A stretch of DNA of 64,000 bases, taken from assembly GCA_958510825.1 (NCBI GenBank), contig OY294049.1, positions 20,887,536 to 20,951,535 of the forward strand, read 5' to 3'. The translations under genes and the position numbers were made by a program. Positions 54,783 to 64,000 of the stretch are shown piece after piece. The DNA comes from Brachypterus glaber. Its lineage: Eukaryota; Arthropoda; Insecta; Coleoptera; Kateretidae. Below the pieces are notes generated by a model. That model was given only the letters and a program-made list of their open reading frames with translations. It was not told the origin of the DNA and ran no database searches. Each line of letters begins with the position of its first letter. Position 1 is the first letter of the stretch.

Positions 54783-55512
54783 TACAGTGCGGTCCAAAAG
54801 TCACCCTTTTAACTTTTGAACGAGTTGAGATATCGACTTCAAATTTACAACTCTTAAATAAGACAACTTAAACTATCTTTTAGCTTATATTTGATATTTT
54901 CAGCTCTTAAAATGTGGGCAGGGGGGCATGGTGGGACATTTTTTTAAATGGAAAGGGGGGTCGTGTGATACATCATTTTAAAGCTTATAAAATTCTCTAT
55001 TTAAACTAATATTTTTAAATTTTTTAAAAATGTTTTTTAAGGTTTTGATTTTTCAATTTTTTGTGCTAAAACATTCGATTTTTTAAGTTTTGTTTTTTAT
55101 AAATTTTTATTTATGTTAACTAAAATTAGTTTAAAAGTATAACTAACATTTTTTTATGATGAAATTAGGCATTTTTAAAAAATTATTTGTTTTTTTTTAG
55201 AGGAATTTTGACATTATCTAATAGCCATTTTCAACCCCATTTTAAACCGAAAAAAAATTTTTTTTTTAATTTAAAAATATGGAGTTAAATGGAGAATTTT
55301 ATAAGCTTTAAAATGATGTATTACACGATCCCCCTTTCCATTTAAAAAAATGTGACCCCATGCCCCCCTGCCCACATTTTAAGAGCTGAAAGTATTAAAT
55401 ATATGCTAAAAGATAGTTTAAGTTATCTTATTTAAAAGTTCCAAATTTGAAGTCGATATCTCAACTGGTTCAAAAGTTAAGAGGGGGGGGGTGACTTTTG
55501 GAAAGCTCTGTA
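54783..55512. mobile_element. Family L foldback element, copy 3
   Basis: TACAGTGCGGTCCAAAAGTC at the left (full consensus tip) and GTGACTTTTGGAAAGCTCTGTA at the right. 730 bp, same arm order as copies 1 and 2. Confidence 0.85.
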
Positions 55513-55682
55513 TGGACTCCCACAAAAGTTTAGTTAACATTCACTGGTTGGACTTAACGTTGTTATAGTTGTGGTAATTGTAACGAAAATTACGTGGGGT
55601 TCCATATAAATAAAAAGTTTAGTATTTACCACGGTAACGATCTCAGTGTAATTAGAAAAAAAGTCAATGGGGGTAAACCAGT

Positions 55683-56720
55683 ATATTTCTGTCAATATCA
55701 ACAATATTAATATATGTAAATGTTTAATTGTATAAATAAATATAAATAAATAATACGTTTATTTCAGTAATTATGAATGAGTACACAAAAACAATGTATA
55801 TAATTATGAACATGATACTTTTTTCAAAAATACAAAAATAAAATTACTTAAAAACTATAAAAATTCAATTACAAATTTAGTTAAAATATGCAGATATTGT
55901 ATAAGGTTCTAAATTTATTAAAAATGTTAAAATACTTTTTTTGTACATATTAAAGTTCGTTACCGTTTTTATATTTTCTGGTAATTTATTGAAGACACTT
56001 ATTGAAGCATAAAACGAGTCTTTTTCAAATTGCGCAAGCGTATGTATGGGAAAATTATATTTAAGACGCCTGTTGCACCTCACAGGCTGAAATAACGATT
56101 TATTTTTGAAAATAAAGACGAGAACCTTATTCAAGTATAAGCCTGTCTATGTCAATATGTTATTGTTCTTAACGTGGCCTCTACAAGATTCATTATAACC
56201 TAAACCTAAAATTGTACGAAGCGTCCGCTTCTGGATCGTGAACAAATTCTGTGCATGTGTACTCTGCCCCCAGAAAATTATACCATACCTTAGAACAGAC
56301 TAAAGGTTTGAATAATAAAGGACCAATTATACTACCCTGTGCAATTCAAAAGTTTTCAATAAAAATTAAATCTGACAGGAACATTTACTATGCTTATCGA
56401 CAGCAACTCTTTGTGATCTTCTTTCCAGATATGATTTCATCCACTGCAAAGCACAACCCCTCACACCATACTTCTCCAGCTTCTCAAATAGGATATTATG
56501 GTCTATTGACTCATAGGCCTTTGTTAGGTCTAAAAATAGACCAATAAGCCAGAGAGTATCCTATGAGTAAAATCGTGCACCGCAGTGTTAGTTGATCGGT
56601 TTGGATTGTCGCTAAGGAGGTTATGTACTTCGAAGAAATGTAGTATCATGGAAGCCATTGCGGTTTCGAAAACTTTGGAAAATGCTGACAGCAAGCTAAT
56701 GGGCCTATAAATTGTACATC
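55683..56720 (-). mobile_element. LINE insertion with 36-bp target duplication
   Basis: Flanked by TGTAATTAG...AGTCAATGGGGGTAAACCAGT (55647-55682) and TGTAATTTA...AGTCAATGGGGATAAACTAGT (56721-56756), 32 of 36 bases alike. Minus-strand element: 3' untranslated region 55683-55876 with a TAAA-rich tail zone, then ORF2 relic. 5'-truncated just before the YRPISLLS motif. Confidence 0.85.
55877..56712 (-). pseudogene. LINE reverse transcriptase relic (Jockey/CR1-like)
   Basis: Broken minus-strand ORF2. From 5' to 3': YRPISLLSAFSKVFE, then FLDLTKAYESIDHN (motif A), GVRGCALQWMKSYLERRSQRV, and GPLLF (motif B remainder). An internal deletion removes the FADD catalytic motif. The frame resumes at RYGIIFWGQSTHAQNLF and TIQKRTLRTILGLGYNESC, and ends with an intact 85-codon frame (55877-56134; KLPENIKTVTNFNMYKKSIL). 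Several frameshifts and stops. A different family from the LINE at 5280-7117. Not functional. Confidence 0.85.
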
Positions 56721-56756
56721 TGTAATTTAAAAAAAAGTCAATGGGGATAAACTAGT

Positions 56757-57261
56757 TTTTTAAACTATTGATTTTATCAAAGCGAGTATAGAAAAGCTAA
56801 AAAATAAAATTACTAGCTGTAATAAAGTGAAAATTGCAATTACCTTTACAATCAGAAGCTTTTATATAATTTTTGTAGAATTATTTAACTAGGTACACAG
56901 AGCAGCAATTTGTGTGGTAAAAAATTAGGGTTAAAAATGGTAATTTTAAAATGCCTAATTTTATTCTTTTATAGTTAAAAATGACCATATATAGTATAGT
57001 AGTATAGTATATTAAAGAACAAATTTTTTCAAAAATTAATAATAAAAATCGATTTTTAATATTTTTTTTATATTTGCGGATGTTTGAATCACTAAATTAA
57101 AGAAATCTTCATTTTTCTTAATAGGTCAAAGTTAAAATAATATTTTTGAGATTTTTGTAATTTTTTTTTTTTTTTGAAAAGTTGTTCTTGAAATTTTTGT
57201 TTACTTATTTTCTGCGTTCTATAGGTCAGTCATAGTCTGCTCACCACTGGCCTTAATACTT
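56757..57261. other. No feature seen
   Basis: AT-rich DNA; nothing assignable. Confidence 0.5.
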
Positions 57262-58087
57262 ACTTAAAATGTGTTTGTTCTAAAAATATTAATACTTCTA
57301 AAACCGTTCTATATATATTATAAATATTGAAATTCATTTTACAATTGAAATTTTGTGTGTTGTGATTTATTTTAGTGGATGAACCATGATTAACCATATG
57401 TTTTGCCGTTATGTTATGAAAATTTTTTTATTTATATGAAATGATTATAATACTCGTATCTGGTCAAAAAGAACATATCGTCGGCTTACAAGTAAAGAGC
57501 ACTAAGTCCAAAAACATAGTTTTGAGATATTGACAAATTTAACTTTCACTGTTGTTTTTTAATTTTTGTAATAATTGTTACAAAAATTCACGTTTCGCCA
57601 AACAAACACTAAGTCGCTTAGTGCAGAAATATTTGAAATAATCTACAAGTAAAACGCACTAAGTGCAGTAAGTGACTTAGTGCCTATTGCCAGATAAAAT
57701 TTTATTCAAAATCAAACTGGTGCGTTTTGTATAGTGGGTTACTCTCTTGGCAGTCCACCTAGAAGTTAATTCGGTTTACCTGTACATAGATCATCAAAAA
57801 TTAATTACAGTACCATAAAAATCCCATTTTTGCAAAAAAGTGACTTAGTGCCTTTTACTTGTAAGCCGACGATATAGTTCAAGACCAAAACTGACCAAAA
57901 GGTCATATTTATTTATAAATATTACAGTAAAGGTAAAGCATTTTATTAAAAAAAAGCAAAAATAACAAGTTTTACTTAACCGGCCAAAAAAACTTTTTGG
58001 CCATGGAGCCACAAAGTCCAACTTTTCGCCCGCAAAATATGAACAAAAAGTGACGCTTTTAGAATCAATCGAATAAAAAGATATATT
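57262..58087 (+). mobile_element. Family G repeat, copy 3 (interrupted)
   Basis: ACTTAAAATGTGTTTGTTCT to TCTGGTCAAAAAGAACA, then after the inserted MITE TAGTTCAAGACCAAAA to GTGACGCTTTTAGAATCAAT. The GC-palindrome end of copies 1 and 2 is missing at the left. Confidence 0.75.
57476..57874. mobile_element. TA-flanked MITE inserted in family G
   Basis: TATCGTCGGCTTACAAGTAA at the left, TTACTTGTAAGCCGACGATA at the right, perfectly complementary. The interior repeats the phrase CACTAAGTC(GC)TTAGTGC in both orientations (about six times). Family G copies 1 and 2 read AGAACAGTTAGTTCAAG at this point, so the insertion and a TA duplication are directly visible. Confidence 0.9.
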
Positions 58088-58844
58088 AGTTAACATAAAT
58101 AGAAAATGATGGGTATTATAAAAAGAAAATGATAGGTAAATACCTATAATAGTATAAAAATTAAAATAAATGTTACATCAAAAAATATATAAATTCGCAT
58201 TAAGTTTTTTCGTAACATAAATCGCCTTTTAAATGCTGTATAACTTGCAGCATACGGCCACAAAACCTTCTAACTTTTTGCCACCGCACAAGAAGTCATT
58301 CATCTTGGAACTTTCAGGATACCACTTCCGAACATGATATTCAAAATCACGACTTAAGGGGATTGTGTGCTCTAAATAGGATTTTGAAAAAAATCAAGAA
58401 ATCGATAATCGAGACTGTCTCACGTCGTCAAAAGTCGAGATTCTTGATTAAAAATCTAGCCTTCTCCACTTTTTATTAAAATAGATAAACAGTTGCAAAC
58501 ACTACTTTGAAACGTTATGGAAAGGGAAATTGGGTAAACGCAACTATTAATACACCTGCGTCTTGTATAATTTATTAAAGTTTGAAAGTCTGTATCTTAA
58601 AAACTTTTTAATATATATTCTAGCAAAAAACTGTATATAAAATTTTTTATATGCCCTAATAAGAGCTTTTAACTGAAATATATATGTTGCTTGGTCTTGA
58701 AAGGGCCAATGTCAAACATTTTTTTTGAACGGCACTGATCAAAATATTTTTAAGAATATTACCGTCACGTTATGTGAGTTTTCAGAACATGTTCTGTATA
58801 ATTTCAATATAAATTTAACTACAGGTAAGTAATACTGTAAATAT
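58088..58844. other. No feature seen
   Basis: AT-rich DNA; nothing assignable. Confidence 0.5.
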
Positions 58845-58970
58845 TTATGTGAAATAAAATTTTACAGGACCTTGTCTGTAAAAAAATATGTGAAATAAAA
58901 TTTTACGGAACATATTCTGTAAAAATTTGTGTAAAATAAAGTTTTATTGAACATATTCTTTAAAAATCAC
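58845..58970 (+). repeat. 41-bp tandem repeat, three units
   Basis: TATGTGAAATAAAATTTTAC, then GGA(A/C)C(A/C)T(A/T)(T/G)TCTGTAAAAA, three times with growing divergence. Confidence 0.85.
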
Positions 58971-59035
58971 ATTACAAAAAGTTAACGTTGGCAATAGTCT
59001 TACCTACGTTATGTTTTGTGAATAAAGAGCGCCAT

Positions 59036-59165
59036 AAATTACATAATATATTATGTAAAAATACATAATATATTATGTGAAACTAAAAAATTACATAATA
59101 AGTTATGTAAATTTTAAAAATATAGCGATAAGTTCTGTGAAAATTTACATAACTTATTGTGTGAC
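59036..59165. repeat. Cluster of four ACATAATATATTATGT palindromes
   Basis: 16-base palindromes at 59041, 59063, 59092 (ACATAATAAGTTATGT) and 59147 (ACATAACTTATTGTGT). Together with the 41-bp repeats they may form one 400-bp MITE. Confidence 0.8.
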
Positions 59166-59461
59166 TGTGTGATTTTTATCTGTGGGATACACTGGCCTAC
59201 TCAGTTTGACTTTAAAATAACTTTGACGTTTTACCACATCCTGGTGTAAAAACCCCTTAAGTTTAATTCAGCGCATTATTCCAGCTTCTGGTTACAACCT
59301 ATGTTCAAACTTTTCCTATTACATTATATGGGTGCAAATTGTTATGTTATATAATACCTTAATGTATTATTAATATATGCAGATTGATACTTTCATAAGG
59401 GGTTAAACAAAATTGACAAATTTTTCAGAAGGAACAAAAATTACATTAATTAAATAATTAC

Positions 59462-59708
59462 ACACGGTGTGCCTTAAACAAAGTTAAATGAAAAGTCAAA
59501 CCACCCCGGATTTTTTAATTTTATTTTATTTTTGAAAGATAACCCCCAAAATACTCAATTTTGAAATTAAAAATGACTTTATTTAAAAAACGGCTTAGTC
59601 AGTGATTTTAATTTTTGTCAAAAACTGTTTGAAAAAGTCCCAAAAAACAACCTAAAATCAAAAAATCCGGGATGGTTTGACTTTCCATTTGACTGTGTTA
59701 CACCGTGT
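59462..59708. mobile_element. 247-bp MITE with ACACGGTGT ends
   Basis: ACACGGTGTGCCTTAAACAA and AAAGTCAAACCACCCCGGAT pair with ATCCGGGATGGTTTGACTTT and GTGTTACACCGTGT. Right edge abuts the next element. Confidence 0.85.
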
Positions 59709-59709
59709 A

Positions 59710-60312
59710 CACTAGGGAACAAATCACAACTTTTTTTGCCCTTATCAAAAAATAAATTTTTCTTTCTAATTCGAGGGCGTAGAATCCGAATCTGACCTTA
59801 GAAAAATCCACAAACCCCACAGTTTTGAGATATAAGTCCAGGAAACAAATACTTTTTTTTTAATATCAAAAACAGTATATCAAAAACAGTACGTAACATA
59901 TTTTTAGTTCATTTTTGAACACATAGTGATGATTTTTGACGATTTTTAACATGAGTACGTGGCTCTAAGCTTATCCCCTATGCACCCCTCCTTACCCTCC
60001 ACCCGTCCTTAGTTTTTTCACAGGATTCACTTTTTTTTAAATATTTTTCCATAATATCCCTATTTATTCTACCTATGAATTTAAAGTTTCCATATTCCAA
60101 GTTGGGTATTTTTTAACTAATATTAAGTCACCAAATCCATGATTTTAGAACAAAAGAGGGCTAAAATAATGATTTTTTACCACTTTTATCTCATTTTTTT
60201 CAGAAACCTTAGGTAATAGAAATATTCTGAGGCCAGATTCGGTCTCATAGACCCAGAATTAGTTAAAAAACATATAACTCCAATCAGGGCAAGAAACCGT
60301 GTTGCCTAGTGT
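59710..60312. mobile_element. About 600-bp foldback element
   Basis: ACACTAGGGAACA at the left pairs with GTTGCCTAGTGT at the right. Inside, GTAGAATCCGAATCTGACCT pairs with AGGCCAGATTCGGTCTCATAG. Arms are diverged (about 70%) and the centre is AT-rich with a CACCCCTCC tract. Confidence 0.65.
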
Positions 60313-60388
60313 TATTTTTTAGCGCAAAAGTTTTGACAAATAATATTTAAAATTCGATAGTATTCTATTATATAGCACCATATAGCAT

Positions 60389-60420
60389 TTTGGAAATACT
60401 ATATACATAGTATTTCCAAA
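60389..60420. repeat. Perfect 13-bp hairpin
   Basis: TTTGGAAATACTA, six-base loop, then the exact complement. Confidence 0.9.
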
Positions 60421-60594
60421 TATGCAATACAGTGGGTAAATTAAGTCTGGAATCACTCGATTAACTTTTCTGTTACAAGTTTTTTAAAGTGGGCTTTGTA
60501 TTTTAAAAAATTGAGCAAAAATATTGTCGTTATTTTGACAAATTTGGATCAAAAATTAGTTATAATACCTATTTTATGCAAAAACCACATATAG

Positions 60595-60783
60595 TAAACC
60601 AAACCTACATAGGCTTGAGGTTAAAAACAACACCGGGATATGGGACATCCCAGACCTGCAGGCCTGCTTAAATACAGTCCCGGAAGTATTGAAAAAAGAA
60701 AATAAGAGTTTTGTTGTCCGGATATTCTTAGTAAAGAAGGCCAGAACAGATTTGGCAACAACGCCAATTCTACGCAGAAGAAG
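60595..60783 (+). mobile_element. 189-bp retro-insertion with 12-bp target duplication
   Basis: AACCACATATAG flanks it on both sides (60583-60594, 60784-60795, perfect). The insert ends in CAGAAGAAG, a short (AAG)n tail as left by several LINE clades. It is far richer in G+C than the flanks. The plus strand is open throughout (GIWDIPDLQACLNTVPEVL then FVVRIFLVKKARTDLATTP), but I do not recognise the protein. It could be the 3' end of a LINE or a SINE body. Confidence 0.7.
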
Positions 60784-60795
60784 AACCACATATAG

Positions 60796-61282
60796 GACCT
60801 TATGAAGTTGAACTCTCCATATTATATGTATTCAGGAGCGTAACATTTTAATTGTAATCAAATACAACAGCAATTATTAAAAGTTTAACCCTAACTTTGG
60901 CGTCCCTAAGTTACACTGTTAAAAGTTTTTTAATTCTATATTAAAATGTAGCTTCTTATCCCTAATATTTGCATAAACTTTTTTACCATCGGGAGTAAAA
61001 ATTGGTTTCTATATAGATTATTCTCTTGAGAGTTGTTTAATGTTTTCTTTTTCGGTGTATTATAATGAAGTCAAAATGTTAAATGGGATTTTTTTTCAAG
61101 CCAAAGCTAAAGAAAAAAAAAATAAGACTTAGCAACTAAAATTAACAATATTTATTGGAACACTAAAAAAAATTATGTGCGAAACATAATTTAGATAGAG
61201 AAACGGATTCCGATCAGCTGAACTTGACAATTACGAAAAATTGATGTTATTTATTGGCAACGTGTAGGCTGATCAGCATAAA
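60796..61282. other. No feature seen
   Basis: AT-rich DNA; nothing assignable. Confidence 0.5.
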
Positions 61283-61320
61283 ATAGTATATTACATACCG
61301 AGGTGGAAAGTATATCATTC
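61283..61320 (+). repeat. Family I/J module fragment
   Basis: AATAGTATATTACATACCGA and GGTGGAAAGTATATC match the outer part of the family I/J module; no body follows. Confidence 0.45.
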
Positions 61321-61405
61321 CCTGACCAAGTCCAAACGAAGAAAAAAATAATTTTTTCGAGGTAACTCTACTGTATTTTGAACGCTCACTATACACCGTC
61401 CCTAA

Positions 61406-61504
61406 CTAGAAATCTCCATTTGTAGCATAGCAACGTTTTCACGTCAACTTTGATGTAAAATTTTGAAAACGCTGATATTGACAAATGGAGTTACTGCTTT
61501 CTAG
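61406..61504. mobile_element. 99-bp MITE
   Basis: CTAGAAATCTCCATTTGT pairs with ACAAATGGAGTTACTGCTTTCTAG; the inner CAACGTTTTC pairs with GAAAACGCTG. Confidence 0.7.
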
Positions 61505-61856
61505 ATAAGCAGGTCAGTATATTATAATAAATGTCACAATGGGTTACAAAAACCTGTCTCTGTATTTTTATTTTATTTTTGCAGTAAAAGTTGTCTTATT
61601 TTTTCTGTTATAAACCAAAAACTAATACCAACTATGTGCTTACCTATGAAGTGAGCCCCTAGAAAGAAAATAAATAAGGCCGAACACTGATAGAACAATA
61701 GCGTAATTAATAACGTAATTAGGTTATAGTATACAACAATAAATAGTTTTATATGCGCCAACCATTATATATTGCATGGACTACAACAACAAAAAAGTAA
61801 ACGTGTTCGGTATTTACAAACGAGTGCAGTTGTTTTGTTTACAACAACAAACTGTT

Positions 61857-62170
61857 AAGTGATCAGATTTTTCTTTGTCGAGCAAAGAGCGAGGTAGGCG
61901 TGGCTTGCAAATCCGCAGGGTCGGATTGCCGCTCCCTCCTATATCACGATCCTCGCAGGTAATCCAGCTGACCCGTTCGTCTGGCTATCTAGCAGAGTCT
62001 GGTATGAAGTAACCTGGAAATGTGACGGACTGCATACAAGAAAGAAAAAAAGTATTCGGAGGAAAGATAAGCGGTACGCGTACCTTTAATAAATGGTGAA
62101 TTCAGCCGCGTCGTTTGGGGGACGTGTCCATATTTAAAAACTCACGTCTCTTGGCGAGCTGTAATGTGGG
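61857..62170. other. GC-rich insert of unknown identity
   Basis: About 310 bp at near 48% G+C inside an AT-rich repeat. Landmarks: GAGCGAGGTAGGCGTGGCTT, GACCCGTTCGTCTGGCTATC, GGTACGCGTACC (palindrome) and GCCGCGTCGTTTGGGGGACG. Absent from family H copies 1 and 2. No long open frame and no match to a tRNA, 5S or spliceosomal RNA that I can recall. Could be a solo LTR, a retrocopy of a non-coding RNA, or captured genomic DNA. Confidence 0.5.
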
Positions 62171-62450
62171 TGTTCATTAAATTCATTTATGTGCACATAG
62201 AAACTACATATCACATGTATTCCTAATCAGCAAATGTTTTTATTCTATCTCAGAATACACTTCATTCAATTTTAATAATCTTGATACAAGTCAATATATT
62301 ACCTGATGTAATATCATAATACGTTGCCCCAGTTTTGAACATTTTGAACATCTTGAACATTTCTTTTATCTTATAAGCCTTAGGCAATATTTACAACGTT
62401 TAATTTTAAAACCGACAACGCTAAAACTGAAAAGTTACATAAGCAGCAAC

Positions 62451-62973
62451 AAATTCTAAATTCTAAATTCTAAATTCTAAATTCTAAATTCTAAATTCTA
62501 AATTCTAAATTCTAAATTCTAAATTCTAAATTCTAAATTCTAAATTCTAAATTCTAAATTCTAAATTCTAAATTCTAAATTCTAAATTCTAAATTCTAAA
62601 TTCTAAATTCTAAATTCTAAATTCTAAATTCTAAATTCTAAATTCTAAATTCTAAATTCTAAATTCTAAATTCTAAATTCTAAATTCTAAATTCTAAATT
62701 CTAAATTCTAAATTCTAAATTCTAAATTCTAAATTCTAAATTCTAAATTCTAAATTCTAAATTCTAAATTCTAAATTCTAAATTCTAAATTCTAAATTCT
62801 AAATTCTAAATTCTAAATTCTAAATTCTAAATTCTAAATTCTAAATTCTAAATTCTAAATTCTAAATTCTAAATTCTAAATTCTAAATTCTAAATTCTAA
62901 ATTCTAAATTCTAAATTCTAAATTCTAAATTATAAATTCTAGATTCTAAATTCTAAATTCTAAATTCTAAATT
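62451..62973 (+). repeat. (AAATTCT)n array, 523 bp
   Basis: About 75 heptamer units, nearly perfect; a few variant units near 62927-62947 (AAATTAT, AGATTCT). The right end runs directly into SINE 1. Not an arthropod TTAGG-type telomere repeat. Confidence 0.97.
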
Positions 62974-62975
62974 AT

Positions 62976-63242
62976 GGGAGGCATAGCGTAGTGGCTAGCG
63001 CGTATGTATAGCAAGTCTACTATCGTGAGTTCGATTCTCACTGGCGCCGATTTGCCTTTTTCAGTTAATTAATAATTGAAATTTGGCGAAGGCGATAAGT
63101 GAAACGGACAATCCCTAGAAACTGGTTCGAAAGTCAGTATAAGCCGGTGGTTCCCTCTACTACTAGCCCACACAAGTCCTGGACTTAGGGGATGCTTAAT
63201 TAAGTAAAATAGTACGAGGTTAAACAAATAAACAAACAAACA
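62976..63242 (+). mobile_element. tRNA-derived SINE, copy 1
   Basis: The head has polymerase III promoter boxes: A-box TAGCGTAGTGG at 62984-62994 and B-box AGTTCGATTCT at 63028-63038. A body follows (GGCGCCGATTTGCCTTTTTC, CTGGTTCGAAAGTCAGTATA, AGTACGAGGTTAAAC) with a tail of AAAC/AAAT units. About 267 bp. Box spacing is that of a tRNA, but no acceptor stem pairs, so it is a SINE rather than a tRNA gene. It depends on an unknown partner LINE. Confidence 0.9.
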
Positions 63243-63582
63243 ATTAAATGTAGGTACATGCTTATCGTTGGTATACATTAAAATTTTAGCCCAAAATGCC
63301 TACTTTCAATATTTTGCTAAAACATTTGTTAGAATCAGCTGATTGTAGCCATCTTTATTAATCATCCTTCCTCAAAAAACTATTGTAGTGACTACAACGT
63401 TGTTGTATTATTAAATAATATGAATCTACAATTTTAATAGTGTATTTAATATAATGTTATAATGTTTTAGAATAATCCTAATGGTATTATATATCTCAAA
63501 CTTGTTACAACAACATTTGTTTGTATTATTTTTAGATTTTTCTATCAGTTAATTAACCACTCGAATGTTAGCCCCATTAAAT

Positions 63583-63854
63583 GGAAGGTACAGCGTAGTG
63601 GCTAGCACGTGTACATAGCAAGCCTACTAGCTTGTGTTCGATTCTCACTGGCGCCGATTTGCCTTTTTCAGCTAATTAATAATTGAAATTTGCGAAGGCG
63701 ATAAATGAAACGGACACTCCCTATAAACTGGTTCGAAAGTCAGTATAAGCCGGTGGTTTCCTCTACTACTAGCCCACACAAGTCATGGACTTAGGGGATT
63801 CTTAATTAAGTAGAACAGTACGAGGTTAAACAAACAAACAAACAAACAAACAAA
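63583..63854 (+). mobile_element. tRNA-derived SINE, copy 2
   Basis: Same family as copy 1, roughly 87-90% identical: A-box CAGCGTAGTGG at 63591, B-box GTTCGATTC at 63636-63644, and the same body and (CAAA)n tail. Lies just outside the inverted family H copy. Confidence 0.9.
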
Positions 63855-63891
63855 TATTTAAAAACGCTTACAATGTTTTTATAAATATACA

Positions 63892-64000
63892 AGCCGTGAA
63901 GATATGTAATGCTAAGCATTCCATTATATATTATTCACAGTAAAGAGTATGTTGCATTTTCTAAATACTTTTTTGAAAAACGAAAAAATTATTGAAAAAA
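63892..64000 (+). repeat. AAGCCGTGAAGATATG repeat, uninterrupted copy
   Basis: AAGCCGTGAAGATATGTAAT continues as GCTAAGCATTCCATTATATA and GTATGTTGCATTTTC. It supplies the empty site for the MITE at 53736-54109. Runs off the window. Confidence 0.75.

Larger units (their letters stand above)
61685..63549 (-). mobile_element. Family H repeat, copy 3 (inverted, twice interrupted)
   Basis: CACTGATAGAACAATAGCGT to AACAACAAACTG, then TTTATGTGCACATAGAAACT to CACATGTA, then AATTTTAGCCCAAAATGCCT to TTTTTCTATCAGT. These are the complement of copies 1 and 2. The gaps hold a GC-rich insert (61857-62170) and a block with the (AAATTCT)n array and SINE 1 (about 62218-63255). Confidence 0.75.

Noticed and set aside
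57845..58096. 83-codon minus-strand frame
   Set aside because: It crosses the end of a MITE and family G; this is non-coding repeat sequence.
62451..62973. Telomeric repeat
   Set aside because: The AAATTCT unit is not TTAGG or a known variant, and the array lies internally next to a SINE.
62976..63050. A tRNA gene
   Set aside because: A and B boxes are present but there is no matching acceptor stem, and a conserved non-tRNA body with a second copy follows, so it is a SINE.

Overview
This 64-kb window looks like repeat-dense, AT-rich chromosomal DNA of an animal, most likely an insect. The evidence is the absence of any intact host gene, the density of decayed transposons, insect-type Tc1/mariner and LINE protein relics, two tRNA-derived SINEs, and a very large number of palindromic (foldback/MITE) elements. 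I see no complete protein gene, no functional RNA gene, no operon, no CRISPR array and no phage or bacterial block. Everything that reads as protein is a broken mobile-element gene, or a short coding-like island that I could not assign. No species can be named from this sequence alone.

Layout. 1-7.4 kb: two nearly identical copies of a 5'-truncated LINE reverse transcriptase (minus strand). Both sit behind the same fragment of a small element (MITE A), so one looks like a DNA-level duplicate of the other. Between them lie family-G repeat, a pentanucleotide array and a foldback element. 7.4-8 kb: C-terminal relic of a mariner-type transposase with one terminal repeat. 8-16 kb: solitary MITEs, one with an 8-bp target duplication (hAT-like), a cluster of GGGGTTAACTGG phrases, and a LINE tail with a 15-bp target duplication. 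16-25.5 kb: family H interrupted by family I, phrase arrays near 20 kb, a GC-rich coding-like island at 21.4 kb, and an inverted repeat carrying a hammerhead-like core. 25.9-34.5 kb: several foldback elements, including a 2.9-kb composite inverted repeat with other elements nested inside. 35-50 kb: tandem arrays, six full, partial or related members of a foldback family with poly-C/G tracts (family L), a roughly 1-kb palindrome at 46.1-47.1 kb, and a nest of MITE inside MITE around a 21-bp minisatellite. 50-61 kb: a FLYWCH zinc-finger relic, more foldbacks, a second broken LINE with a 36-bp target duplication, and a MITE whose empty site is visible elsewhere in the window. 61-64 kb: an inverted family-H copy broken by a GC-rich insert, a 523-bp (AAATTCT)n array and a SINE, followed by a second SINE.

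The elements do not act together as a pathway; the order of insertion can be read because younger elements interrupt older families whose empty sites are present in the same window. The most unusual recurring structure is a bipartite design seen in families I and J. A body bounded by inverted CCTACGA(T/C)C is joined to a separate palindromic module of about 100-130 bp bounded by ATAGTATATTAC. A second recurring theme is the foldback or palindromic stretch built from one 10-14 bp phrase repeated in both orientations, with a different phrase at each locus. All assignments were made by eye; percentages are estimates.
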